Shown here one piece after another: positions 20,201-28,214 of a stretch of DNA of 64,000 nt. Source of the DNA: an uncultured Bacteroidales bacterium. Lineage in GTDB: Bacteria; Bacteroidota; Bacteroidia; Bacteroidales; CAIXZF01. Below the pieces are notes generated by a model that did no database searches, was not told the origin of the DNA, and was given only the letters and a program-made list of their open reading frames with translations. The position numbers were made by a program, and so were the translations under genes. The DNA lies in NCBI GenBank assembly GCA_903923925.1, contig CAIXZF010000035.1, positions 372,001 to 436,000 of the forward strand. The letters run 5' to 3'. Positions within the stretch are counted from its first letter, which is position 1; each line of letters opens with the position of its first letter.

Positions 20201-23200
20201 GTTGGTAGAGTTTCTACGAAAGTTACCTGTGGGGTACCTGTCATTGATGAAAGTGGATCGATTACATAGAGACGCTGTGTTACAAGGTCAACAGTATATA
20301 GTAAACCACCTGGGCTACAAGCAAGGTTGATAGGAAGACCCATTTCAACACCAAGATCAGCATACTCTGTTGCTGCTCCTGTAGCTAGATTGATAGTATA
20401 TAATTTGGTATCCCAAACATTTACTCCGGTACTATTACTAACAAGACCGTAAGTAGTATTGGTTGTCATATCATATGTCATACCATTAACACCTACACCA
20501 AGAGGACCCATACTTGTCATTACACCAGTAGTAGTATTGATTTTGTAAAGGTGACCATGGTTGTATGTTGGAGGTGCATAATATTCAGCAGCATACCAGT
20601 TATTATGTCCTAAAGTATCGTTAACCCAAGCACCAGCACAAATAAAGCTGGTTGATGAGGTAGCGGCCATTGGAGTAATGCTTTCTGGATGCTCCAGTAA
20701 GAATTTAACCGGACCCTGAGCAAACGGAGTTGCACTTGGATCGTAAGCATTGTAACCATATACCTGAGTCTGAGCTGCGTCAACATTAACTCCCTTAGTT
20801 TTACAGTTATTTGGAATGTGCATATCACCAGCCAAAACAGTACAAACTGTGAAAGGTTGTCCGTAACCTGCTGTTGCACCCCAAGGAGCACAATTGTCGA
20901 AAATTACGTTTGCAGTCATACCGGAATAAACAGAAACAGTCTTGGTACAAGTGTAACCGTTAGGTCCTGTTGCAACTACATCAAAAGTTTCGTCATTAAG
21001 ACCAAAGTTTTTAACTGTACAATGAGGAGTGTATGGACCCTGTAAAATATAAGCAGGGAAGTCAACACTTAATACGCCTACGTCATGTGCCAGTGGCATG
21101 TAAGTGTAGTTAACAATCAGGTGAGGTCTGTTAACCTGAGCCCAACCGTCCATTGAACCACGGTAGCAAGCAGCACATGCTTCATATTCATGAACACCAA
21201 CTGCAAACCAGTCAAGGCCCTGAGTGTAAATTGAATAGATGAAGTCAGTTTTTGCCTGAGCACCAAGGTCAAATGTATGCCAGCCAACTGTATAACCACC
21301 GGTTGTTGAGAAATAAGTTGGGTTGGCCAAAATATTTGCATGAACCTGGGCAGCTGTTCCAGCCATTGGATTCTGTAATAATTGCTTTACATTGAAGTAA
21401 GGAGCACCAGACTGGAAATTCATATAATATTCGAATGAAAGTGAATTCAGCGTTCCACCTGGGAACATACCACCAACATAGAATTTAGCATAACCCTGAT
21501 AGGACATACTTTCAAAGTTGATAAGACTGTTCTGTGTGAATGAAGATCCATTAGTTGTACCTGTCCAGTAAGGAACATTCAACGGATAGAGCGTATCAAT
21601 TGCAACAGGCAACAGTTTGGTAACTGAGAAATTTTTGCAATTGTTTGCTAAATTCTGATCACCAACCAGTCCTGTACAAGCATGAATCAAATAAGTCTGT
21701 CCGAAAGTACTCATCTGGGCATGTGTTGCAAAGGTGAAATCATAAGTTCCGATTGGAGCTACTGTTGCAAGGCAGGTTTCTGTAACAACAGTACCGCCGT
21801 CAACCTGGTAAGTTACAGGGAAATTTGATTGTGGCGATGTGCCATAATTCCGGATACGAACTGTAACAATAGTATTGTTATTTAAAGTTGGTCCGCTAAC
21901 AGGAGCAACTAAGGTTTGAATTCCTATATCATTCGGAACAGGAATATAACCATAAGTAACAATAAGGTAAGGCCTGTTTGTTTGAGCCCATCCATCAGCT
22001 ATACCATTATAACCAGCATAACTTTCATACTCATAGAAACCAACACCCCACCATCCGGCAGCTTGTGTTGAAGTCATACTTGTAATAGCTGCTGCTGGAA
22101 GAACTTTTGAATGCCAGCCTACAGCATAATCACCGGTCATATTTCCAATATAAGCAGTACCGGTAGTAATCTGGGAATATGCAGCGGCAGCAGTACTTGT
22201 CATCGGATTAGTAGTCAGATGAGTAAGGCTGTAATAAGGAGCGCCACTCTGATAATTCATATACCAATGAATAGATGCATTCTGAATAACACCGTTTGAA
22301 GGTATCTGATTCATATTAAAAGTAGCATAACCATCATAAGACATACTTGCAAACTTGATGAGACTGGTTTCAGTGAATGAAGTTCCATTCGTTGTACCAG
22401 TTGCATAAGGAGCATTTAATGGATAAATGGTGTCTGTTAATGTAGGCAGTGAGTGTGTAACAACAACTGTTTTACAGTCATTGGCTGGGTTCTGGTCTGT
22501 AGCTAATGCTGTACATGCATAAATTGTATATGCACCAAAGCCTGAGAGGTTGGCAACACCAACTGTAACGTTAGCAGTTGTGTTTGGCTGAATTGTAACA
22601 GGACAATTAACTGAAGTAGAAGAACCACCATTTACTGTGAAGAAAATAGGGAAGCCTGATTCAGCTGTAGTTCCGTAATTCTGAACTTTTACAACTACGC
22701 TTTCTGTGGCACCAAGAGCTGGACCAGTTACAGGAGATACAAGAGATTTAACTCCTACATCGTGTGTATAAACAATTGTATTAGCCATTTCGTAAACAAA
22801 ACATGCGAAAGGAATAATATTTGTTTGAACGCAACCAAGTAATACGAACTTACCTGGAACCATAGCAGCAGAAGAACCAAGACCACCAGCGATTGAGCCG
22901 GCAGGCAGAGCTGGGTTCATGTCAGGAAGTACATTGTGAGTAACACCAGTGAATGATGTTGTGTTAATATCCCACTGACGCAGGCTGCATGAAGGGTAAG
23001 GATTTGACTGGTCGAATAACCAGAGACAAGGTGAACCAGGTACAGAATATGGGTCATAAGCAGAACCATAAATGGAAGGAGCGCCTATTGATTGAACAAC
23101 AAGAGTAGCACCACCTGTGGTAATACTTCTGAGTGAAGTCCAGTCACCAATCCAGAAACCACCTGCAAGTGAATTTAAGTCAGGATCATAAGAAATATGA

Positions 23201-23937
23201 CGAACGATTTGTGGTGCTGCAATAGAACCAACTAGAGTTGATGTTGCAAAATCAACTTTTGCAATTGTAGTAGCTCCGCAACCTACATAGAAATATTGTC
23301 CATCGTAGCACATATCCCTGGCGCCGCCAGGCATACCTGCGATAGTAATATCAGAAATAAATACACCGTTGAGGTCATATTTTTCAAATTTGCCCGCAAC
23401 CTGCCAGTAACCTACATAGATGTAGTTACCATCAGTTTCGATGGCAGTACAAGCATTTGTGGTACTATTTGAATTCCATTGCAGAAGTACATCCCACATT
23501 GCATCTGTATTATCAGTTGCTTTAGGGGTGAACGCTCCTTCAATTTGTGAAGGAGTCACATCAGCAGCAGTAATGTGGTTAGCTAATTGCGCCGCTTTTT
23601 GCGTCACATAGGCCTCCCTGGCATTTAGTGCTTCAATTTTTGCTGCAGCCTCAGCATTCAGGTTCTGCGTTGATTGAGCAGGTTGCAGAACTGGTGTCTT
23701 TGCAGAAGCTTCGCTTACATTCTTTGCAGGAGCAGCGGTTTCTTCCAATGCATTGTACACCTCTGTTTCCAGCTTCCAATGAGCAGGCCTGTAATTAGAG
23801 GTAGCATCACCGTTCTGAACTGTTTTTTGTACCGGACCCTTGTTAACGGGCTCGGCTTTCTGGGCGAATAAATTCATCCCAAAAAGAAAAGCAGGAATCA
23901 GAAGCAGATACTTCAACTTTGTTGTTTTTCTTTCCAT
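17215..23937 (-). CDS. T9SS-secreted multidomain protein with cohesin-like and dockerin-like segments
   Basis: 2240 residues. Domains in order: signal peptide (1-26); low-complexity Ala-rich region; a propeller-like region (about 150-390); two tandem copies of a CARDB-like plus DNRLRE-like unit (about 394-668 and 669-949; each ends in DGWAQ.NRP.LIV.Y); a third CARDB-like piece; a second propeller-like region (about 1060-1330); a GEVED domain (about 1566-1708; WIDYNQDFDWED, WGEVEDYG); a cohesin-like domain (about 1714-1842); a carboxypeptidase-regulatory-like strand set; a dockerin-like segment (about 1905-1960); a second cohesin-like domain (about 2022-2150); and a type A T9SS sorting domain (NYPNPFSQTT, GVYYYKLDVNG) to the end. 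The first cohesin keeps the leading Cys but lacks the second one seen in the neighbours. It is likely attached to or released from the cell surface after T9SS export. The binding partner is inferred, not seen. Confidence 0.9.
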   Translation of the reverse strand: MERKTTKLKYLLLIPAFLFGMNLFAQKAEPVNKGPVQKTVQNGDATSNYRPAHWKLETEVYNALEETAAPAKNVSEASAKTPVLQPAQSTQNLNAEAAAKIEALNAREAYVTQKAAQLANHITAADVTPSQIEGAFTPKATDNTDAMWDVLLQWNSNSTTNACTAIETDGNYIYVGYWQVAGKFEKYDLNGVFISDITIAGMPGGARDMCYDGQYFYVGCGATTIAKVDFATSTLVGSIAAPQIVRHISYDPDLNSLAGGFWIGDWTSLRSITTGGATLVVQSIGAPSIYGSAYDPYSVPGSPCLWLFDQSNPYPSCSLRQWDINTTSFTGVTHNVLPDMNPALPAGSIAGGLGSSAAMVPGKFVLLGCVQTNIIPFACFVYEMANTIVYTHDVGVKSLVSPVTGPALGATESVVVKVQNYGTTAESGFPIFFTVNGGSSTSVNCPVTIQPNTTANVTVGVANLSGFGAYTIYACTALATDQNPANDCKTVVVTHSLPTLTDTIYPLNAPYATGTTNGTSFTETSLIKFASMSYDGYATFNMNQIPSNGVIQNASIHWYMNYQSGAPYYSLTHLTTNPMTSTAAAAYSQITTGTAYIGNMTGDYAVGWHSKVLPAAAITSMTSTQAAGWWGVGFYEYESYAGYNGIADGWAQTNRPYLIVTYGYIPVPNDIGIQTLVAPVSGPTLNNNTIVTVRIRNYGTSPQSNFPVTYQVDGGTVVTETCLATVAPIGTYDFTFATHAQMSTFGQTYLIHACTGLVGDQNLANNCKNFSVTKLLPVAIDTLYPLNVPYWTGTTNGSSFTQNSLINFESMSYQGYAKFYVGGMFPGGTLNSLSFEYYMNFQSGAPYFNVKQLLQNPMAGTAAQVHANILANPTYFSTTGGYTVGWHTFDLGAQAKTDFIYSIYTQGLDWFAVGVHEYEACAACYRGSMDGWAQVNRPHLIVNYTYMPLAHDVGVLSVDFPAYILQGPYTPHCTVKNFGLNDETFDVVATGPNGYTCTKTVSVYSGMTANVIFDNCAPWGATAGYGQPFTVCTVLAGDMHIPNNCKTKGVNVDAAQTQVYGYNAYDPSATPFAQGPVKFLLEHPESITPMAATSSTSFICAGAWVNDTLGHNNWYAAEYYAPPTYNHGHLYKINTTTGVMTSMGPLGVGVNGMTYDMTTNTTYGLVSNSTGVNVWDTKLYTINLATGAATEYADLGVEMGLPINLACSPGGLLYTVDLVTQRLYVIDPLSSMTGTPQVTFVETLPTGAWNYAQDAEFNYSTGKLFLAAYTSSGNLFKYSPTGLNMSLVNGFAHGIEMCGFAIPFVNEPVSVDLALKWINYPMSGNLTAHEPIGVAVRNLGATAVDNFDLHYKFNNGAVVTENWGFYTANYALQPGEEMTYAFQTDLDMSAPGMYIVQAWISGVTGDPKQQNDSTGKKIYNTACGTITCYPNYIQEPEDCALDLNGGCNMPVAQYVDMLNGQAFCGSTWLVDTMRDTDWYRFTLTSSKSVKIKGTAEFLADFILVSLPCSSSNILTFKTFNRCSTDSIELNMQPGTYALIVAPNFAEYDMTCLSHNKYTFRLALNPPKYCPAGATNSYEYISNVTIGTINNTTGMAAGQHYSNYTNISTTLAVGTVYPMSVVNGFPYYADLCGAWIDYNQDFDWEDVGELIAFNGNPGGGPYSANVSVPATALPGPTTMRVRIVDGSVNTLAPCGITSWGEVEDYGVYISAPIPPIHVTAPTITETCPGTKSIPVTVTNFNNVNSFLLSLSWTAGLTYAGYEFENPALASGQIVFNVAASSLQANWFSVTPTNIPDGQALFNIIYTTSPGSHSLIWTVGGSEPSQFSNLILGVMPSNYTDGLLTYGTCSDVSGYVKYDNNANTAMNNSTVSLSQNGTLAYTTITDNLGHYLFSTIANGTYSINFATQKAHGGLNASDALAILRHFVQLPPMLAGLRILAADVNGNGLPNSADALAVSRRFVGSIPSFLPPYVSAPGGPDWYYEHFSVVVDGTANKTQNLKALCAGDVNGSYIPPSTPAPFKQTPTVNLRTEGSMLLDGTVELPIYAENAMTVGAISLVLNYPSNLEITGVTVANTSENLVYSAKDGNLRLAWFSTEALNLKAGDVLLKLSVKANSITKKDMSFISTEESVLSNESANDYDNVSLLMPRLVSSVNADDYSLSNYPNPFSQTTQISYTMPKSGFVTLKVFNVLGEEVVTLVNTDQTVGTHFVNFDATNIQRGVYYYKLDVNGITKTKSMVIGE
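18050..18215 (-). other. Dockerin-like segment inside the 2240-residue protein
   Basis: Two F-hand-like repeats: GGLNASDALAILRHF and ADVNGNGLPNSADALAVS. The second has the full calcium-loop pattern (D1, N3, N5, N9, D12). The first keeps N9 and D12 but lacks ligands at 1, 3 and 5. A further GDVNGS lies about 50 residues later. This matches type I dockerin-like sequences in Bacteroidota, with one degenerate loop. Confidence 0.75.
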
Positions 23938-24267
23938 AGGAACTCGATTTAAAAGTTAATTTAAGGTTGAACTTTGGTTTTTATTTAGCTTCTTATTAAC
24001 AATGAAAAAATAAACGGATGATATATGATGTTTATAACTTCCTAAATAACTAATAATCAATCACTTAATTACAAAACACACCTACCCCTTCTGAAGGGAG
24101 TGGCTAAAATACGAAAAAAATAAAATACGACACCAATTTGATTGAAAAATAATTTTTCAAAATTTAAGTTATTCGCGTAAAAAAAATCTTTCACTTAAGA
24201 CAAATATACATTATAAAAGTTGCCTCTTACAATTATAATGGTGGGTTAACATTGAATTAACATTTAC
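23938..24267. other. Leader region of the 2240-residue gene
   Basis: This 330-base AT-rich stretch has no supported gene. It holds the candidate promoter at 24201-24232 and two perfect short inverted repeats in the predicted leader: CCCTTCTGAAGGG at 24086-24098, and an 8-base pair of arms at 24142-24160 (TTGAAAAA, TTTTTCAA). Neither hairpin has a terminator tail for the minus strand. Confidence 0.55.
24201..24232 (-). promoter_or_regulatory. Candidate promoter of the 2240-residue gene
   Basis: On the minus strand, TATATTTG (24208-24201) matches TAnnTTTG, with TTG at 24232-24230 spaced 21 bases upstream. The predicted start near 24194 gives a leader of about 255 bases. Confidence 0.5.
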
Positions 24268-24300
24268 TAAAAATGCCGGGAAGTCCGGCATTTTTAGTAT
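24268..24300 (-). terminator. Terminator after tmRNA
   Basis: AAAAATGCCGG, loop GAAGT, then CCGGCATTTTT lies about 15 bases past the tmRNA 3' end. The arms are nearly symmetric, so it may also work on the plus strand. Confidence 0.88.
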
Positions 24301-24314
24301 TAAATTGAAAGGAG

Positions 24315-24684
24315 TGGAGCTGGAGGGAATCGAACCCTCGTCCAAACAAGCAGCCCAAGGGCTTTCTACATGCTTATCCTTCGGTTGATTTTCTAAATAT
24401 TCCTGGCAGAAGGCCGACCCAGAATATTCCTATTTCCTGTGATTTTCGACAATGCATCGGAACTCTGCATCACTTAACCCGGCATTTGCGATGTTTCCTT
24501 CGGTCACAGCCGGATCGAGTTACCGGGGAAACAGCACCTGTTTAATTTCTAAAATTAAGCAGCTTGTGCGTATTCAAAAGAGTTGCCAGTTATTATGGCG
24601 ATGAGATTTGGATTTACGAGCAAACTTCTCAATTCTCGGCATGCTTACCATTCAACTTTCTTGCTGTCAAATCCGGTCAGCCCC
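24315..24684 (-). ncRNA. ssrA: tmRNA (ssrA), one-piece
   Basis: The 5' end GGGGCTGACCGGATTTGACA and the 3' T-arm/acceptor (GGTTCGATTCCC, CAGCTCC plus A) are diagnostic. GGGGCTG pairs with CAGCTCC with one G-U wobble. CCA is not encoded. tmRNA with SmpB rescues stalled ribosomes and tags the nascent peptide for proteolysis. The tag frame at 24587-24555 reads GNSFEYAQAA and stop, if the resume codon is GGC. The tag ends in AQAA rather than the frequent ALAA, but keeps the terminal AA that ClpXP-type proteases read. The gene lies 30 bases after the response-regulator gene. Confidence 0.95.
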
Positions 24685-24698
24685 GGTTTTCTTATTTG

Positions 24699-24731
24699 CA
24701 AAGATAGCAAAAATCAGGCTTTCATGTTCAA
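24699..24731 (-). promoter_or_regulatory. Candidate tmRNA promoter inside the regulator gene end
   Basis: TATCTTTG (24706-24699, minus strand) matches the -7 consensus, with TTG at 24731-24729 about 22 bases upstream. The predicted start at about 24692 is close to the mature tmRNA 5' end at 24684. It overlaps the last codons of the upstream gene. Confidence 0.55.
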
Positions 24732-25883
24732 AGGATGTGCAAATCTATTAACATCGGAGGTTGTAACCTTGGTATCACATAAAATAGCAAGTCGTTCTAC
24801 CACATTTCTTAACTCCCTGATGTTCCCTGACCATCTGATATTCATTAATTCGGTGAGTGCTTCAGGCTCAAACTCAAGCTTTGGCTTTCCCTGGAAAGTG
24901 CAGATCTCATTAATAAAATGTTCAATAAGTAAAGGGATGTCTTCTTTTCGCTCATGAAGAGGTGGCACATGAATTAAAATAACACTTAAGCGATGATACA
25001 AATCTTCTCTGAAAGTATTCTTTTCAATTTCCTGCCTGATGTTTTTGTTAGTAGCAGCAATGATCCGGACATTAACGGGGATTTCTTTTTCGCCGCCGAC
25101 CCGCATTATTTTATTTTCCTGCAAAGCCCTGAGTACTTTAGCCTGTGCAGATAAACTCATATCTCCGATTTCATCAAGAAATAAAGTTCCTCCTGTAGCG
25201 AGTTCAAAATCGCCTTTTTTCTGTTTTATTGCTGAAGTAAATGAACCTTTTTCATGCCCGAAGAGATTACTTTCTATTAATTCAGAAGGAATAGCAGCAC
25301 AATTTACTTCAATAAACGGCCCGGAAGCCCTGTTGCTTTTTTCGTGCAGCCAGCGTGCTACAAGTTCTTTTCCGGTTCCATTGTCACCGGTAATCATAAC
25401 TCTGGCGTCTGTTGGTGCCACGCGTTCTATGAGATTTTTTATCTCAAGTAATGCCGTCGATTCGCCTATCATATCGTAAGTTTTACTAATCTTACGTTTT
25501 AAGGCTTTGGTTTCTTTAAGCAGGCTTGATTTATCCATTGCATTCCGGATAGTAATCAGAGTTCTGTTTAAGTCAAGGGGTTTGGAGATAAAATCGTAAG
25601 CACCTTTCTTGATAGATTCAACTGCGGTTTCAATAGTTCCATGCCCTGAAATCATTACAACAGGGGTGTCACAAACAGAGGTTATTTTCTCAAGAACTTC
25701 TATTCCATCCATTCTTGGCATTTTTATGTCACAAAGAATTACATCAAATTTAAATTCTTTTACCAACTCCAATGCAAGCATGCCGTTCTCTGCTTCTTCT
25801 ACTTTAAAGCCTTCGTATTCAAGAATTTCACGAAGAATATTCCGGATACTTTTTTCATCATCTATAATTAGAATATTCGACAT
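24714..25883 (-). CDS. NtrC-family response regulator lacking a DNA-binding domain
   Basis: 389 residues. A receiver domain (about 1-120) has acidic D8/D9, phospho-acceptor D52 and K101. A sigma-54 AAA+ domain (about 137-365) has Walker A GDNGTGKE (166-173), LFLDEIGD (234-241) and the arginine-finger region FREDLYHR. The sigma-54 contact loop, usually GAFTGA, reads GSFTSA (213-218). The protein ends just after the AAA+ lid, with no Fis-type helix-turn-helix, so DNA binding is not evident. It starts 5 bases after the ABC permease gene and is probably its operon partner. It may act without site-specific DNA binding, or regulate something other than sigma-54. The partner histidine kinase is not in the window. 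Confidence 0.88.
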   Translation of the reverse strand: MSNILIIDDEKSIRNILREILEYEGFKVEEAENGMLALELVKEFKFDVILCDIKMPRMDGIEVLEKITSVCDTPVVMISGHGTIETAVESIKKGAYDFISKPLDLNRTLITIRNAMDKSSLLKETKALKRKISKTYDMIGESTALLEIKNLIERVAPTDARVMITGDNGTGKELVARWLHEKSNRASGPFIEVNCAAIPSELIESNLFGHEKGSFTSAIKQKKGDFELATGGTLFLDEIGDMSLSAQAKVLRALQENKIMRVGGEKEIPVNVRIIAATNKNIRQEIEKNTFREDLYHRLSVILIHVPPLHERKEDIPLLIEHFINEICTFQGKPKLEFEPEALTELMNIRWSGNIRELRNVVERLAILCDTKVTTSDVNRFAHPLNMKA

Positions 25884-25888
25884 TATTT

Positions 25889-27208
25889 TTAGCTTTTATA
25901 AGTAATCCATTTCCTGAGTTCTTTGTAATCAACTTTCTTACCATACATTAATATTCCAACTCTATAAATTTTAGCTGCTATCCATGTGGTGCCTAAAAAG
26001 CCAAGAACAAGCAATATCATTGATAATGACAGTTCTAATGGAGATACTCCGAAAGGAATCCGAATCATCATTATTATAGGCGAAGTTAATGGAACAATTG
26101 ACAACCAGAATGAAAGCTGGCCATCAGGATTATTAATTACATATTGGGCCATTATTATGGAAAATATTAGTGGGATTGTAAGGGGCAGCATAAATTGCTG
26201 TGTGTCAGCTTCACTGTCAACTGCAGCTCCAACTGCAGCAAACAGGGCTGCATAAAGTAAGTAGCCACCTAAAAAATAAAATAGAAAAGACGCAATAATT
26301 AAAACAAAATTGACGCTGGAAATTGCATCAAATACCTCAGTAACATCCGATTGCCCAGATTCATTTAGTATTTGTTCAGTTGAAATTGCTTTGGAATTGT
26401 AGATACTTTGTGTCTTTAACTTGTTTAAATCTTTAGAGTATACTGTTTGGAAAACTGTAAAAATACCAAACGTAAGAATTACCCACAATAAAAACTGTGT
26501 GAGCCCAACAAGTGCCACACCAATTATCTTTCCCAGCATCAGTTCGAACGGTTTAACTGAAGATACAATGACCTCAACTATCCTGCTGGTTTTTTCTTCA
26601 ATAACACCGCGCATCACCTGAGCACCAAAAAAGAAAATGAAAAAATAAATAAGAATTCCCGAGAACATTCCTATAACCATGCTTATTTCTGTATAACTCT
26701 TCTCTTCTTTTCCTTCTTTATCGAGTTTAATGGTCAGCAGAGAGATATTCGACTTAGCGGAATCAAGAATTTTCTGATCAATGCCGGAAGCTGCCAGTTT
26801 CAGGCCTTCAATTTCCTTTTTCATAACATCCTCAATATAGGATTTTGCCATAATATTTACTTGCTTGCCTGAGTACAAGACAGCAGAAGAGGGCAGGGTT
26901 GCATTTGTTTTTTGAATGTATAATAAAGCGTAGAAACCACCATCTTTTAACAGTGTCTTTGCGGATTCAAGATCGCAGTAAACATTTTCGAAGGTAATGT
27001 TTTCGCTGTTCTTAAATTTATTGAAGAAAATACCAGTTTCGTCAATAATAGCTATTTTGTTATCCTGACCCGACATTTGAGCAACGTAAACAGGGACTAT
27101 CATTAAAGCGGCCATTAATAATGGTCCAAGAATAGTCATTATAATAAAGGACCGTTTTCTGACCCTTGTCAGATATTCTCTATGGATAATCAGGCTTATT
27201 TTGCTCAT
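25889..27208 (-). CDS. ABC-2 type exporter permease (NatB-like)
   Basis: 439 residues. A hydrophobic N-terminal helix (about 20-45) is followed by an extracytoplasmic domain of about 130 residues, then five or six membrane segments in the C-terminal half. RGVIEEKTSRIVEVIVSS is the typical cytoplasmic coupling stretch of this family. Its start lies 1 base after the ATPase stop codon, so the two are translationally coupled and form one transporter. NatAB-type systems export sodium or other small solutes; the substrate here cannot be told. Confidence 0.85.
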   Translation of the reverse strand: MSKISLIIHREYLTRVRKRSFIIMTILGPLLMAALMIVPVYVAQMSGQDNKIAIIDETGIFFNKFKNSENITFENVYCDLESAKTLLKDGGFYALLYIQKTNATLPSSAVLYSGKQVNIMAKSYIEDVMKKEIEGLKLAASGIDQKILDSAKSNISLLTIKLDKEGKEEKSYTEISMVIGMFSGILIYFFIFFFGAQVMRGVIEEKTSRIVEVIVSSVKPFELMLGKIIGVALVGLTQFLLWVILTFGIFTVFQTVYSKDLNKLKTQSIYNSKAISTEQILNESGQSDVTEVFDAISSVNFVLIIASFLFYFLGGYLLYAALFAAVGAAVDSEADTQQFMLPLTIPLIFSIIMAQYVINNPDGQLSFWLSIVPLTSPIIMMIRIPFGVSPLELSLSMILLVLGFLGTTWIAAKIYRVGILMYGKKVDYKELRKWITYKS

Positions 27209-27209
27209 T

Positions 27210-28169
27210 TTATTCTAAATCGTTTCTATTTGAACCATTAATTAGTTCATTAGCTTCTACAGTCTGAATAAAAATATCATTCATTGTTGGGGTTATTTCA
27301 TGCATTGACTGGATTTCGGCCACAGGCATCAAGGTCTGCAAAAGCATATTTGAACTGATAGTATCGTGGAGTTTAACTTTTATTGAAAGTAACTCATCTT
27401 CTCTGGTTTGAGCTATTAAATCAATACCAGTTGAGAGATAGGGTTTGATATCTTGCTGGCAGTTTGCAAGAAGAAGTTCAAAGGTATTTGACCTGAATTT
27501 ATTTTTGATATCTTTAACACTACCCTCCAGAACTTTTTCTGATCTGTTAATCAGTGCTATATGGTCGCATAATTCTTCAACGGAAGCCATGTTATGTGTT
27601 GAGAAAATCAAGGTTGTTCCCTGGCTTTTCAGGTTTAAAATTTCTTCCTTGATAATATTTACATTTATCGGATCAAAACCGCTGAAAGGTTCATCAAAAA
27701 TAAGAAGTTGTGGTTTGTGAAGGATAGTTACAATAAATTGAACTTTCTGCTGCATTCCTTTTGAGAGTTCTTCGACTTTTCGGTGCCACCATTCAATAAT
27801 ATCAAACTTCTCGAACCAGAATTTTAACTGACTTAATGCTTCAGATCTTGAGAGACCTTTAAGCCGGGCCAGATATATTGCCTGTTCACCAACTTTCATT
27901 TTCTTGTAGAGGCCCCGTTCTTCGGGCAGATAACCGATATTACTAATGTGTTGCGACCTGAGGGGTTCTCCATGAAACAACAGTTTCCCCTCATCAGGTC
28001 CTGTAATCATGTTTATTATCCGGATGAGCGTGGTTTTTCCAGCCCCATTTGGTCCCAATAGGCCGTAAATACTATTATCAGGAACTGAGATACTAACTTT
28101 ATTTAAAGCTGTATGATTAGCAAATCGTTTTGAAACATCAATGGCCTGAAACAAATACTTATCAGACAT
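27210..28169 (-). CDS. ABC transporter ATPase (NatA-like)
   Basis: 319 residues. Walker A GPNGAGKTT, signature LSKGMQQKV, Walker B LLIFDEP and switch histidine STHNM are all present. The C-terminal 90 residues fit the DUF4162-type extension of NatA-like ATPases. It powers the permease encoded immediately downstream. It follows dnaJ by 45 bases on the same strand, suggesting a grpE-dnaJ-ABC-regulator operon. Confidence 0.9.
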   Translation of the reverse strand: MSDKYLFQAIDVSKRFANHTALNKVSISVPDNSIYGLLGPNGAGKTTLIRIINMITGPDEGKLLFHGEPLRSQHISNIGYLPEERGLYKKMKVGEQAIYLARLKGLSRSEALSQLKFWFEKFDIIEWWHRKVEELSKGMQQKVQFIVTILHKPQLLIFDEPFSGFDPINVNIIKEEILNLKSQGTTLIFSTHNMASVEELCDHIALINRSEKVLEGSVKDIKNKFRSNTFELLLANCQQDIKPYLSTGIDLIAQTREDELLSIKVKLHDTISSNMLLQTLMPVAEIQSMHEITPTMNDIFIQTVEANELINGSNRNDLE

Positions 28170-28214
28170 AAGGATTTATGTAAGGAGATATGGAAAAAAG
28201 GAACACAGAAACAA

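Noticed and set aside
24086-24098. CCCTTCTGAAGGG palindrome as a terminator
   Set aside because: No T-run follows on either strand; it is recorded only as a leader hairpin.
24583-24957. Plus-strand frame of 124 codons across the tmRNA and regulator end
   Set aside because: It runs antisense through tmRNA and a conserved AAA+ gene.
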